Of a stretch of DNA of 35,189 bases, positions 14,955 to 26,754 are shown in pieces. Each line of letters begins with the position of its first letter. Within the stretch, counting starts at the first letter, position 1. The DNA lies in the NCBI GenBank assembly GCA_905235605.1, contig CAJOMF010000017.1, positions 1 through 35,189 on the forward strand, in the 5' to 3' direction. Position numbers and translations under genes: made by a program. The notes under the pieces were generated by a model that was not told the DNA's origin, did not search any database, and worked only from the letters and a program-made list of their open reading frames with translations. This DNA comes from an uncultured bacterium (lineage in GTDB: Bacteria; UBP6; UBA1177).

Positions 14955-16637
14955 TCAGATTTTTTTCCTTTCGGTGATTATCTCTTTCTGACGTTTTCTC
15001 TTTGAGAAATTTTTTTCTACAAAGATTTTTTTTCCGTCAAAACTTTTTTCAGTCCAGTAGAGGGCGGTCGCTTCGGTCGAAGGCGTGGGAGTGAAAATCT
15101 GAACCTGTTTCGGGTTGGTTTTCAGAATGCTTGAGATAAATTTTTTCGCTTCTATCTGGTCGCGCTCGGTGCAGCCGGGAAATGCCGCAATAAAGTAGTA
15201 GGTGAGAAAGAGCGGGCTTTTGAGCTTTTTAACGGTTTTATCGAATAACTCTTTAAATTCCTTGAGATTTCTTCCGTCAGGTTTGTTCATCAGGTCGGTG
15301 ACGTTTTTGATTATATGTTCAGGCGCGATCTTCATCTGTCCCGAAATATGGTGTGTAAGAATCTCTCGAAGATATTCTTCTCCGTGTATCTTATCTGCAA
15401 GAATAAGGTCGTAGCGGATGCCTGAAGAAATGAATATGTGCTTGATATTCTTGATTTTTCTCACTTTTTTAAGGAGTGCGATCGGGCGCGAGTGGTCAAC
15501 GGGAAGTTTGTTGCAGACTTCGGGAAAAAGGCACTCTTTCAAGGCGCAGTGACCGTTTTCACCTTTGACGAAATCCATGCCGTACATGTTTGCCGTCGGG
15601 CCGCCGAGGTCGTTTATCACGCCGTTGAAATCGGGGCGTTTCGCAATTTTGGTGATCTCGCGGATTATTGATTCTTCGCTTCTCGAAACTATGTCGGCAC
15701 CCTGATGAGCTGTGATCGAACAGAAGGAACATGCGCCGAAACATCCTCTGTGAGTAAGGACAGAAGTTTTTATTGTGTCGAGAGCCCTAACTTCACCCAT
15801 TGCGGCGTAGTATGGGTGGACTTTCCTTTCAAAATCAAGTTCATGTATCTCGTCAAGTTCAGCACTTGTGAGCGGAGCCGCAGGCGGATTCTGCACGACG
15901 AACCTTCCCGCCTGTTTCTGGAAAATCCCTTTTTTGAGCTTGCACGATTTGAAAAAAAGTTTAGACATTTCAAGGAACTTCTCTTTCGAAGCGGCGCAAT
16001 CTTCAAAATCAGGAAGCTGCACGAAACCGTCAGGTGCAGCTTTGGCCATGCGGCATATCCCGCGGATTTCTTCAATGTTTCCGCCGTTTTTCAGTGTTTC
16101 AGCAAGTTCGAGATTGGCTCTTTCACCCATGCCGAAAACGAGGATGTCTGCCTTGGAATCGGTGAGGATGGAGCCCCTGATCTTGTCTGTGTGCGAATCG
16201 TAGTGTGCGAACCGCCTCAGCGACGCTTCGATCCCGCCTATCGTTATCAGTTTTTTCTCAGCAAAAGTGCGCTGGATCAGGTTCACATACTTCAAAACTG
16301 CTCTGTCGGGGCGTTTGTTGTTGATGCCTCCCGGCGTGAGATCGTCCTCTTTGCGCCTGAGTCCGAGCGAAGTGTAATTCGCCACCATGCTGTCCATCGC
16401 GCCGCCGCTCACTCCCCAGAAAAGTTCTGGCACGCCGAGACGGCTGATGTCAACAGGCGAATTTATGTCGGGCTGAGAGATGATCCCGACGCGGAAACCG
16501 TGTTTTATCAGATACTTGCCTAAAAGAGCACAGCCGTCGAAATAGGTGTCGATGTAGGCGTCTCCGCTTACGAAAATGATGTCGCATTTTTCCCATCCGA
16601 GAGCATCAAGCTCTTCTTTTGTGGTCGGTATGAACAT
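14955..16637 (-). CDS. YgiQ family (UPF0313) radical SAM protein
   Basis: MFIPTTKEELDALGWEKCDIIFVSGDAYIDTYFDG...; radical SAM motif HRGCFGACSFCSITAHQG; start at the MFIPTT Met (16637). Confidence 0.9.
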   Translation of the reverse strand: MFIPTTKEELDALGWEKCDIIFVSGDAYIDTYFDGCALLGKYLIKHGFRVGIISQPDINSPVDISRLGVPELFWGVSGGAMDSMVANYTSLGLRRKEDDLTPGGINNKRPDRAVLKYVNLIQRTFAEKKLITIGGIEASLRRFAHYDSHTDKIRGSILTDSKADILVFGMGERANLELAETLKNGGNIEEIRGICRMAKAAPDGFVQLPDFEDCAASKEKFLEMSKLFFKSCKLKKGIFQKQAGRFVVQNPPAAPLTSAELDEIHELDFERKVHPYYAAMGEVRALDTIKTSVLTHRGCFGACSFCSITAHQGADIVSRSEESIIREITKIAKRPDFNGVINDLGGPTANMYGMDFVKGENGHCALKECLFPEVCNKLPVDHSRPIALLKKVRKIKNIKHIFISSGIRYDLILADKIHGEEYLREILTHHISGQMKIAPEHIIKNVTDLMNKPDGRNLKEFKELFDKTVKKLKSPLFLTYYFIAAFPGCTERDQIEAKKFISSILKTNPKQVQIFTPTPSTEATALYWTEKSFDGKKIFVEKNFSKRKRQKEIITERKKI

Positions 16638-16685
16638 CGGAATCTCCAAACAATAACCATGGGAATTTAATAATTCTATTTCAAA

Positions 16686-16713
16686 TTGACAAGAAAAAGT
16701 AAAACTATAATAT
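16686..16713 (+). promoter_or_regulatory. Putative sigma70 promoter
   Basis: TTGACA (16686-16691), 16 nt, TAATAT (16708-16713), upstream of the gene at 16748. Confidence 0.5.
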
Positions 16714-16747
16714 ACGCCGCTTGTTATTTGTGGTTTTGAGAACGTTG

Positions 16748-17758
16748 ATGAAAGCTGAAACAAAATTTAAGTCTCGGAAATTACTAAAAGTATTTTTCTT
16801 TGTACTGTCACTTGTCATTCTTTTTTTCCTTCTGAAAAGCATCGGTTTCGACAAACTTAAAGATGTTTTTGTAAAAGTCGGCTGGAAAGGGGCGGTAATC
16901 CTTATATGCTGCGGATTTCTGGAAAACGGATCCGATGCTTTGGGGCTCTATTTTTCACTACCTAAAAGAAAAAATTTTTTCTATATCTTTTCATCAAACT
17001 GTATGGGAGCACTGACAAACTATATTATCCCTTGGGAAGTCGGTGAACTCGTAAAAATAGGGATGATAAAAAATATCGCCGGTTCTGAAAATTCGATAAA
17101 AGGTGTCGTTCTCTGGAACTATGTTTACAAACTTTCCAAAGGCTGTGCGATATTTGCGCTCGTTCTCCTTTCTCTTGTTTTTTCATTCATTATGCCGGAT
17201 GTTTCCTATCAAATGGATAAATTCTGGCTGATCGCTGCATGTTCGATGCTTGGTTTCCTTCCTTATTTCGGCATGATGATACTTATCAAGTCAAATATCT
17301 CGGTTAAAATTGTCAAGTTGCTGAAATTGTTGGGCAAGAAAAACACTGATGAGCTTGTGAAAAAAGCCGAGAATATGGATCGCGATCTTAAACTTTTCAA
17401 AAAAGAACGTCCGTCCGACTATAAAAAAACTTTCTGGCTGCAGTATTTTGCCCGTCATGTATCGCTTCTTACATTTATCCTTTGCGTTTATTTCGCAGGC
17501 TTCGACAGCTATGCTGTATCGGTTCTTATTTTACTGCACTGTGCAATAAATCTCGGTAACTACATGTCGGCGTTCATACCGATGAAATTCGGTGTGGGAG
17601 AAGGAATAGGATATATAATGTTCGCATTTTTCGGGCTTTCCGGCGAAGTAGGAGGTCTGGTGACATTTATCCTTCGGGTCAAAGCGATCATTGCAATGTC
17701 GCTTGTGTCATCACTTATATTTATTTCGCAGAAAAAGGAGAAAAATGATAAAATTTGA
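16748..17758 (+). CDS. Flippase-like / lysylphosphatidylglycerol synthase TM-region (UPF0104) membrane protein
   Basis: Multiple TM helices; FLLKSIGFDKLKDVFVKVGWKGAVIL N-terminus; MKFGVGEGIGYIMFAFFGLSGEVGG. Confidence 0.7.
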   Translation: MKAETKFKSRKLLKVFFFVLSLVILFFLLKSIGFDKLKDVFVKVGWKGAVILICCGFLENGSDALGLYFSLPKRKNFFYIFSSNCMGALTNYIIPWEVGELVKIGMIKNIAGSENSIKGVVLWNYVYKLSKGCAIFALVLLSLVFSFIMPDVSYQMDKFWLIAACSMLGFLPYFGMMILIKSNISVKIVKLLKLLGKKNTDELVKKAENMDRDLKLFKKERPSDYKKTFWLQYFARHVSLLTFILCVYFAGFDSYAVSVLILLHCAINLGNYMSAFIPMKFGVGEGIGYIMFAFFGLSGEVGGLVTFILRVKAIIAMSLVSSLIFISQKKEKNDKI

Positions 17759-17834
17759 CTGTGACTATCCGGCAAAAAACTTGTATGTATACAACTGATA
17801 AATAAAATTGTCTGTTATTTACCGAGGGGGTTGA

Positions 17835-19133
<1,299 letters not shown>

Positions 19134-19186
19134 GATTTTTCATGCGTTGGATGTATAATAAAATCAAATGATTATAAGAAAAAGTG

Positions 19187-19214
19187 TTGACATAGTGCTT
19201 TTGTGCTCTATTAT
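19187..19214 (+). promoter_or_regulatory. Putative sigma70 promoter
   Basis: TTGACA (19187-19192), 16 nt, TATTAT (19209-19214). Confidence 0.5.
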
Positions 19215-19303
19215 TCAGCGCCGTTTTTGTTTTTTTGTAAGTGTGATGATAGAAATCAACCGTTTGAAAATACAACATTACCAACTTTTTTCAGAGTAAA
19301 GCA

Positions 19304-19747
19304 ATGGCATCGAAAGAGAAATCCAAAAAGAAGGAGAAACCTTACACAGAGGTCATCACGGAGCAGAAGGGAAAACTCGAAGAGGGTTCGATTTACTGGG
19401 ATCTTATCGACATCACATCGTATCAGAAACCGAAAAACCGCTCTGAATGCCTCAAATTGAAGAGACCGTGCCTTTTTGTTTCGTGCAAGTATCATCTTTT
19501 TCTCGATGTAAACCCCGAAACAAAGTCAATAAAATTCAACTTCCCGGGCAAAGAAGTCTGGGAACTCCGCGAGACATGCGCGCTTGATGTCGCAGACAAA
19601 GGCGGAGTCACTCTTGAAGAGGTCGGAACGATCATGAATCTTACAAGAGAAAGGATCCGTCAGGTCGAAATGAGAGCTTTGCAGAAGCTCCGTCAGAACA
19701 GTACCCAGTATAACGTCCAGAGCATAAGTTTTCTGAGCGACAGATAG
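19304..19747 (+). CDS. Sigma-70 region-4-like HTH protein with Cys-containing N-terminal domain
   Basis: [31 protein letters not shown] (sigma region 4) preceded by [54 protein letters not shown]; no regions 2-3. Confidence 0.8.
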   Translation: MASKEKSKKKEKPYTEVITEQKGKLEEGSIYWDLIDITSYQKPKNRSECLKLKRPCLFVSCKYHLFLDVNPETKSIKFNFPGKEVWELRETCALDVADKGGVTLEEVGTIMNLTRERIRQVEMRALQKLRQNSTQYNVQSISFLSDR

Positions 19748-19770
19748 TTTGAAAATTTTGACTTAGGTCT

Positions 19771-21927
19771 ATGAAAGAAAAAATCACCGCTTTTTTCTTC
19801 GCGTTTCTTTTTTTTATCTTATACGTTCTGGTTGCAACAGATTTGTATTTTTTGTCTTATTTTACGGTGTTTTGGCCTAAATTGCATATATATTCCGCAG
19901 TCGCTGCCGTTCTTTTTGCGGCAATATATCTGATAAAAGCGGATGTTTTGGCCAAAATCGGGGAAATTATCGTAAAATATTCGATATTTGTTATTCCGGT
20001 TCTGATGTTCGGAGCATCGCTTGCCGTTAACCGTTTTGTTATTCTTACGGAGCAGCCTGATGACGGTCTTCACTATGTCTGGCTTGCAAAACTTATAGCA
20101 AACGGAAAGTTTTATCTCGAAATCCCTGATTTTTATGAGCATTACAGGGCGCCTTTCATGTTTGTACGTGACGGGAAATACACGTCGATTTTTCTCCCGG
20201 GTTTCAGTTTGTTCATGGCGACATTTGCAAAATTGGGTCTGGAATATCTTTTTAATCCGTTTATTGCAGGGATAAATACGTTTTTGGTTGGAATTCACGC
20301 CGAAAAGCTGAAAAACAGATATGCCGGTGTTGTCGCAATGCTTCTTTTTTCCTTCTCAACAACACATATTCTGCACGGAGCCCTGTATTTTCCGCATCAT
20401 TTCGGACTCATGCTTGTATTGCTCTCTTCTTATTTTTTGCTTTATAAGCAACCAAAATCATTAAATATTTTGTTTGCAGGATTTTTGATAGCCTATATGT
20501 TTTTTATTCGTCCGCAGAATGCCTTATATGTATATGCCGCTTTTATAGTGTATATTGTTGTAAAACACAGGAATTTTAAAACAGCAGCTCTATTCACTCT
20601 GCCGTTTTTGTTTTTCGGCTGTCTGCTCTGCGGCTACAATTGGTTTTTTACCGGCGATCCCTTTGTTTTTACACAGGATATTATTTTTAATCTTCTCGAT
20701 TTAAAGGATTTCTGCCATCGTCCGGGATTGGGAAAAGGGTGTGTTTTCACTTCCAAATATGAGCAGTCTCTTCCGCTTACCGGAACGACAATTCCTTATC
20801 TGGCAAGCATTTCGTTTCTTAGGTTAAACAGCTTCGTGCATAGGATAACATTTCACCAAATAATGCTGCTTTTTATATTTCCTGCAATAATATTAAAGCC
20901 TTACAAATATTTTCCTTACTATTTCACACCGCTTTGCGCACTTGCTTTTTATTTCTGGTTCTTCATTGAGGGGAATTATGCCGGTCCGCGTTATTTGGTT
21001 GAATCGGGAGCGATGATACTTATTGTCGCAGCATGCGGATTTGTCGGGGTTTTTGAGTATTTATTCAATAAAAGCAGCATCTTTTTAAAGATTTGTGCGG
21101 TTTCAATGAACGGAATTCTTGCCGGAATGCTAGTTTTTTTCACGTTTTTCGTCATGCCTTCATTTTTGGAGAGGAATACTTTCGGTGACAATCAGAAAGA
21201 ACTAAAAAAGCTTATTTCTGAAAACAAGATAGAAAAGTCAATAGTTTTAATACCTTTTTACTTTGGATTCAACAGTGAATCCATTCTTAAAATCCAGGAT
21301 GATCCTCCTTTTGACAGTAAAGGAAACCTGATAATCTACTCTCTCGGAAAATTGGACGAAAACATATTGAAATTTTATTCGGAACTGGATTTCAAAGAGA
21401 TTTGGAGGATAGATATTGTATCGGAATTCAACCTGAAAAGAACTTATTCCGCTACGAAACTGGACTTTAAAAAGGATGACGGAAATTCTTATATTGATTT
21501 TGCGGCTAAAAATCTTCCGGTAGGCGGTTCTCCGCAATTTATTTTGGGTCTGATCGGATCTTCAAATAAGTTTACAGAAGATTTTTTTGGTTACTACATG
21601 CCGGAAGAGTCCGATTTTTACGGTACTGCTGTCGTTTTCGGAGAGCCGGACGGTAAAAACCATTATCTTCTGGAGCACACAGTGAGTGAGTCCGGAATGT
21701 ACGATTTCAAGTTGAAATTTGTTCCGACAAAATGCACGACTAAATTTAATGTTGAAATAAACGACGTAAAATCAGCAAGTTACGATAATTCAAACCACGA
21801 ATCCGATAGCCGGCTAAAGACACTTGAATTCAGTGCTGAAATGCAAAAAGGAAAAAACACCATAAAATTTGTTCCGGAAGCAAACGGCTGCCTGATACTC
21901 GGAAATGCTGTTTTACAAAAAAGATAA
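19771..21927 (+). CDS. Polytopic membrane protein, GT-C/ArnT-PMT-like glycosyltransferase fold with C-terminal soluble domain
   Basis: Many TM helices; loop RFVILTEQPDDGLHYVWLAKLIANGKFYLEIPDFYEHYRAPF resembles the GT-C acidic first loop; soluble C-terminal region of roughly 250 aa. Confidence 0.6.
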   Translation: MKEKITAFFFAFLFFILYVLVATDLYFLSYFTVFWPKLHIYSAVAAVLFAAIYLIKADVLAKIGEIIVKYSIFVIPVLMFGASLAVNRFVILTEQPDDGLHYVWLAKLIANGKFYLEIPDFYEHYRAPFMFVRDGKYTSIFLPGFSLFMATFAKLGLEYLFNPFIAGINTFLVGIHAEKLKNRYAGVVAMLLFSFSTTHILHGALYFPHHFGLMLVLLSSYFLLYKQPKSLNILFAGFLIAYMFFIRPQNALYVYAAFIVYIVVKHRNFKTAALFTLPFLFFGCLLCGYNWFFTGDPFVFTQDIIFNLLDLKDFCHRPGLGKGCVFTSKYEQSLPLTGTTIPYLASISFLRLNSFVHRITFHQIMLLFIFPAIILKPYKYFPYYFTPLCALAFYFWFFIEGNYAGPRYLVESGAMILIVAACGFVGVFEYLFNKSSIFLKICAVSMNGILAGMLVFFTFFVMPSFLERNTFGDNQKELKKLISENKIEKSIVLIPFYFGFNSESILKIQDDPPFDSKGNLIIYSLGKLDENILKFYSELDFKEIWRIDIVSEFNLKRTYSATKLDFKKDDGNSYIDFAAKNLPVGGSPQFILGLIGSSNKFTEDFFGYYMPEESDFYGTAVVFGEPDGKNHYLLEHTVSESGMYDFKLKFVPTKCTTKFNVEINDVKSASYDNSNHESDSRLKTLEFSAEMQKGKNTIKFVPEANGCLILGNAVLQKR

Positions 21928-22007
21928 AGATTTTATTGAATAGTCGGAAACTTTGCTATACATTGCCGCGTCAAAATTTTTGACAGTGTTGTTTGTTGAG
22001 AGGAAAA

Positions 22008-23654
22008 ATGATCAAAGAAAATCTTGTAGAAACGCTTGAAAAATCTATTCTTAAAAATTGGGATAATCCTTGTTTCAGTGATTACGGCGGATCGACATGT
22101 TCTTACGGCGATGTGGCGGCAAACATCCTTGGACTGCATGAAATCTTTAAAAGTTTCGGTATACAAAAGGGCGACAAAATCGCTCTGTGCGGCAGAAATT
22201 CGTCGAACTGGGCGATAACTTACCTTGCGACAGTCTCTTACGGAGCGGTAATCGTTCCGATCCTTGTCGACTTTTCACCGGAAGAGATAGTTCACATCGT
22301 AAACCACTCTGATTCGAAGCTGTTTTTTGCGGCAGAATCTGTTTTCGAAAAAATAAAAGATTTCGCTCTTGAAAATGCTGAAGCTCTGGTTTCGCTTGAA
22401 AATTTCGGTTTTTTCTTTGCGGCAGACGAAGGAAAGAAAATTAATATTTCTGAAAAAATCAAACAAAATCCGCTTGTTAAAGAAAATTTCCATCTTGAAG
22501 CCGTATCAAACGATACTCAGGCTTCGATCGTTTATACTTCGGGAACCACAGGTTTCTCGAAAGGTGTAATGCTGACTCACAACGCTCTAATGGTTAATGT
22601 GAAATTTTTCGTAGACAAACTTATGAAAGACGAACCGGGAAATGTCCTTGCGTTCCTTCCGCTCGCACACTGTTTCGGCTGCGCCTACGACTTTTTATCG
22701 CAGTTTGCACGCGGCGCACACATTTATTTCCTCGGAAAAATCCCGACTCCGAAAGTAATTTTGCAGGCGTTCGAAGAGATAAATCCCGTCATCGTTGTCA
22801 CGGTTCCGCTGATTCTGGAAAAGATATACCAGTCAAAAATCGTGCCTCTTCTTGAAAAAGGGCTCTTGGCGGCACTCATAAAAATCCCGCTTCTGAACAG
22901 GGTGATATATTCGAAAATCGGGAAAGAGATAAACAGTGCTTTCGGCAGCAACCACTTCGAGCTGCTTATCGGAGGTGCTGCTTTCAATCCGCAGATCGAA
23001 GAGTTTTTTGCAAAGTGCGGCGTCAGATTCACGGTAGGCTACGGCATGACAGAATGCGCTCCGCTTATCGCTTATACCCACTATTTCGACGGCCGTCCGG
23101 TAGGCAGCTGCGGCAAAGTCATCGAATATCTTCAAGTAAAAATTGATGCTCCTGATGAAAACGGAGTAGGTGAAATCTGTGTAAAAGGCGAAAACGTCTT
23201 TACCGGTTACTACAAAATGGATAAGGAAACCGCGGAAGCATTCGACGGCGAAGGCTGGTTTCATACGGGAGATCTCGGATTTATTGATAACAAAGGATTT
23301 TTGTTCATAAAAGGGCGCATAAAAAGTATGATCCTCTCAGCTTCCGGACAGAACATTTATCCCGAAGAAATCGAGGCAAAACTGAATTCGATGCCTTATG
23401 TCGCAGAATCTCTTGTTATCGAAAACAGAGAACACAAGCTCGTCGCTTTTGTTTTTCCTGACACGGCAAAAGCTGGGAAAGACGGGGTCACTGATGAACA
23501 ACTTGCTGAAATCATGGAAGAAAACCGCGTAAAGTTAAATGCCGTTTCTTCTTCTTTCACAAAAATATCGGAAATAAAAATCCATCCGCAGGAATTCGAA
23601 AAGACTTCGACTAAAAAGATAAAAAGAAGACTTTATCAGAATCTGGCTGACTAA
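22008..23654 (+). CDS. AMP-binding long-chain fatty acid-CoA ligase family protein
   Basis: ASIVYTSGTTGFSKGVMLTHNAL, TVGYGMTECAPLIAYT, GWFHTGDLGFIDNKGFLFIKGR. Confidence 0.93.
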   Translation: MIKENLVETLEKSILKNWDNPCFSDYGGSTCSYGDVAANILGLHEIFKSFGIQKGDKIALCGRNSSNWAITYLATVSYGAVIVPILVDFSPEEIVHIVNHSDSKLFFAAESVFEKIKDFALENAEALVSLENFGFFFAADEGKKINISEKIKQNPLVKENFHLEAVSNDTQASIVYTSGTTGFSKGVMLTHNALMVNVKFFVDKLMKDEPGNVLAFLPLAHCFGCAYDFLSQFARGAHIYFLGKIPTPKVILQAFEEINPVIVVTVPLILEKIYQSKIVPLLEKGLLAALIKIPLLNRVIYSKIGKEINSAFGSNHFELLIGGAAFNPQIEEFFAKCGVRFTVGYGMTECAPLIAYTHYFDGRPVGSCGKVIEYLQVKIDAPDENGVGEICVKGENVFTGYYKMDKETAEAFDGEGWFHTGDLGFIDNKGFLFIKGRIKSMILSASGQNIYPEEIEAKLNSMPYVAESLVIENREHKLVAFVFPDTAKAGKDGVTDEQLAEIMEENRVKLNAVSSSFTKISEIKIHPQEFEKTSTKKIKRRLYQNLAD

Positions 23655-23660
23655 AAAGTT

Positions 23661-25223
23661 CTATTTTTCCGCTTCAACGGAAAGTTTTCTCATGAAGAAT
23701 TTGCCGAAGCAGAAAAGCGTTACAGGTGTGAGAAGCGCCATCGCACCGATCCAGAACCAGATCATCGCGTGGTCCGGCGAAGCGGGAAGGGGATGCCCGT
23801 TTTCAAACGGAGTGTAGATCTTGATGAGAAGTCCGGACATCGGACCGACGAAGAATTTTGCCGCAAACCAGGGCAGGATCGAAAGGGCGATATAGGTTCC
23901 TTCCTTTCCTTTGGGCGCGATCTCAGCGGTAAACTGCATGAGTCTCGGCGACCAGATCGATTCGCCGATCGTGAAAATGAAAATGAAGAAAATAAGCGGC
24001 CAGTATTCGGCAACTGCCGTGATCCCTGACATTTTTTCAGGAGAATCAACGAGATTCAGCCACTTTATGAAAACGAGTTCTCCAAGCGGAGTATTCGTCA
24101 GACCTTCAAAAAATGAAGGCGGAATGACCGCTATGAAGCATGCGAGCGACGAAACGATAGAGCCGATGATCATCATTTTGTAGGAGGAAGTCTTTTTCGT
24201 GATGTAGGAGACTATCGGAACTGCAAAAATGATGAGGACGGAGTTCAGAAAACCGTAGATGTTGCCGATCGGAGCACCTTCGCCCAAAACGCTGATGCCG
24301 TATTTCGGGAAAGTGTAGGAGAAGTGGAAGAATACGCAGCGGACGAAAAGGGTGAGGGCAAGGATCCCGATGTAGATCCAGAAAGTTTTTTCTACAACGA
24401 CGTTCCTGAGCATCGTCGCAACGTCGATTGCCGAGTTCTTGACCGATTCGAGGCCGCTTCCGAGCTCTTTTTTCGGCGTTTTTACAAGTTCGCCTTCATC
24501 GTTGATTTCAATGTGATCTCTGATGAAGAATGCGACGATGAGGCTGATGATGGTGAAGCCGAAACCGATGACGAAAACCATCTGGTAAGTTGTGAAATGC
24601 ATTCCTAAAAACATTGTTCCGGCGTTCTCATTGACGGCTCCGGCAGCGTCTGTGACAGAGAAAAAGCCTCTGATTTTGTCAAAAAGCATAGAGCCTATCG
24701 CGTAACCCAGGTTCATGAGAACGTAAAAAAGACCGAATCCCATCGCGGCGGTCTCTTTAGTCGTATATTTTTTGATCGCGATCGAAACAAGCGGGCCGAC
24801 GACGGCGAAACCTACCGCCATCGGGATAAAGCCGAGAACGAAAATAAGTGCCGGATTGGTGACGAACGACATAAAAAAGCGCGAAAAAAGCAGAAAGAAA
24901 ATGCTTATAAGCAGCGTTTTTCTAATGCCGATCGTGTCAACGACCGCGCCCGTCAGCATGCCGATGATAGAAAGGAGTATCGACCACACCATGATGTATG
25001 AACCCGCACCGAGATCGCTGATCCCGCAGTCTGCCGTGAGCCAGAGCGTGAGAGTGAGGTTCATCGCCATGTAGGCGGTGTATTCGATTATGTTGTAGAT
25101 GAAGAGGAGCCACATGTCGCGCGGACTTTTGCGCAGACCTTTCGCGTAACTCCAGATAATGCCGCCGAAAGCCAAAACTGCTCCGACGATAAGTGAATAA
25201 GTAATGATTTCAGTAACTTGCAA
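23661..25223 (-). CDS. MFS transporter
   Basis: About 12 TM helices, GAVVDTIGIRKTLLISI motif-A-like loop. Confidence 0.8.
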   Translation of the reverse strand: MQVTEIITYSLIVGAVLAFGGIIWSYAKGLRKSPRDMWLLFIYNIIEYTAYMAMNLTLTLWLTADCGISDLGAGSYIMVWSILLSIIGMLTGAVVDTIGIRKTLLISIFFLLFSRFFMSFVTNPALIFVLGFIPMAVGFAVVGPLVSIAIKKYTTKETAAMGFGLFYVLMNLGYAIGSMLFDKIRGFFSVTDAAGAVNENAGTMFLGMHFTTYQMVFVIGFGFTIISLIVAFFIRDHIEINDEGELVKTPKKELGSGLESVKNSAIDVATMLRNVVVEKTFWIYIGILALTLFVRCVFFHFSYTFPKYGISVLGEGAPIGNIYGFLNSVLIIFAVPIVSYITKKTSSYKMMIIGSIVSSLACFIAVIPPSFFEGLTNTPLGELVFIKWLNLVDSPEKMSGITAVAEYWPLIFFIFIFTIGESIWSPRLMQFTAEIAPKGKEGTYIALSILPWFAAKFFVGPMSGLLIKIYTPFENGHPLPASPDHAMIWFWIGAMALLTPVTLFCFGKFFMRKLSVEAEK

Positions 25224-25349
25224 TTTTCCCTCCTGAGTAGATCCACCCGTTAAAAAAATAACGGAAGATTATATTTATAAGCGAGTTTAAATCAATAATT
25301 TGATTTAGAGTCGCCCTGTGGCATAATTGCGCTGTTTTTGAGGGGAATC

Positions 25350-26516
25350 ATGCTGTTAAACGATTTCATTCCGGTAGATAAAAGTTCCGCGATAAGGGCA
25401 ATTCTCTTTTCGCTGCTTACTGATGAGGATGTCAAAATTATCTGTGAAAATGAACTGCCGGAAGATGTGCTTTCTGCTCTCAACTGCTTGAATTTATTCG
25501 CTAAAGTTGTTGAACGAAATGGCGGGACTTACAAGATTTCAGGAAAGACAAAAAAGCCGGAGAGTCCGATAGACTGCGGAAATTCGGCGACGATGATGCA
25601 CCTTCTTATGGGGATCTCGGTTTATCTCGGAGTGGATTTTGAACTAACGGGAGACGAGTCTTTAATGTCGCGTGATCACAGCGATTTTTCTGAGGCTGTA
25701 AAACTTTACACCGGAAATTTTGTCGAAACGGCTCTCACGAAAGAGAGTGCCCAGCTCAAGTCTTTTCACCTTATTTCGATGCTGAAATTTGGCGGAAAGC
25801 TTCATTTTAAAAGCAGGACCCGCAGGAATACCGAAGATCTTCTCACCAAAATGGGGGCTGAGATAGTTGAAAAACCGAGCTCCATTGAAGTTTTTCCGGT
25901 TGATCGTCTGCACGGCTATTCAGTCGAAATCAAACTTGATCCGTCGTCCGCTTTCATTGCAGCGTGCGCCGCTTTGATTTTTAAAAAATCTTTTGAAATT
26001 TCAAACAGTTATAAAGACGATTCACGGATGACGCCTTTCGTTCTGCTTCAGAATGCGGGATTTGATATAAAAATCGAAGAGGAGAGCGGTTCATTCAAAG
26101 TTTTTGGAAATCCGACTAACAAAGAAGCGCACGATATAAATGTTGAAGAAAATCAAGTTGCAGAAATCATTGATGAAATACCGTTTATTGCACTGATGAC
26201 AGCACGTGCAGGGAAAACATTCTCGGTAAGAAACGCCTCATGGCTCAGAAACAAGGAGAGCGACCGTATCAGCGAAAGTGTAAAAAGGTTTTCTCTTGTT
26301 TTTGAAACTGAGGAGTTTGCCGACGGTTTCAGCGTTTCCGGTGCTTCAAAACACGCTCCGGCTGGGGAGATACCGCACAGTTTCGACCATAGGATGGAGA
26401 TGCTTTCAAGTTTGATGGCCCAAGATTGCGGCATAGATTTTAAGATGAATGATTCCTATAAAATTTCATTTCCAAAATTTTATGAATTTTTTAAATATTT
26501 GCAAAATGACCAATGA
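25350..26516 (+). CDS. aroA: 3-phosphoshikimate 1-carboxyvinyltransferase (divergent)
   Basis: DCGNSATMMHLLMGISVYLG, DPSSAFIAACAALIF, RNKESDRISESVKRF, HSFDHRMEMLSSLMA. Confidence 0.88.
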   Translation: MLLNDFIPVDKSSAIRAILFSLLTDEDVKIICENELPEDVLSALNCLNLFAKVVERNGGTYKISGKTKKPESPIDCGNSATMMHLLMGISVYLGVDFELTGDESLMSRDHSDFSEAVKLYTGNFVETALTKESAQLKSFHLISMLKFGGKLHFKSRTRRNTEDLLTKMGAEIVEKPSSIEVFPVDRLHGYSVEIKLDPSSAFIAACAALIFKKSFEISNSYKDDSRMTPFVLLQNAGFDIKIEEESGSFKVFGNPTNKEAHDINVEENQVAEIIDEIPFIALMTARAGKTFSVRNASWLRNKESDRISESVKRFSLVFETEEFADGFSVSGASKHAPAGEIPHSFDHRMEMLSSLMAQDCGIDFKMNDSYKISFPKFYEFFKYLQNDQ

Positions 26517-26754
26517 AATCAATGAATTAAGAAAAGAACTCGATTCGTTCGATGACCAGATTTCTGACCTTCTTCAGAAAAGAGTAGAAATCGGAAAAAA
26601 GATCGTGAAACTGAAAAAGGAAGCGGGGATATCCAAAGACGATCCGAACCGCGAAAAAGAGATCCTTGAGCGGATCACTGCCGGAAAAAGTGAGATCACA
26701 GAGCTTTTGAAAGAAATCTACGGGAGAATATTCGATTGGGTGAAAAATCACTAA
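26506..26754 (+). CDS. Chorismate mutase, type II (AroQ-like)
   Basis: NEINELRKELDSFDDQISDLLQKRVEIGKKIVKLKKEAGISKDDPNREKEILERI; overlaps the aroA 3' end. Confidence 0.88.
   Translation: MTNEINELRKELDSFDDQISDLLQKRVEIGKKIVKLKKEAGISKDDPNREKEILERITAGKSEITELLKEIYGRIFDWVKNH

Noticed and set aside
15705-16523. 272-aa plus-strand ORF inside the YgiQ-like gene
   Set aside because: Antisense to a strongly supported radical SAM gene.
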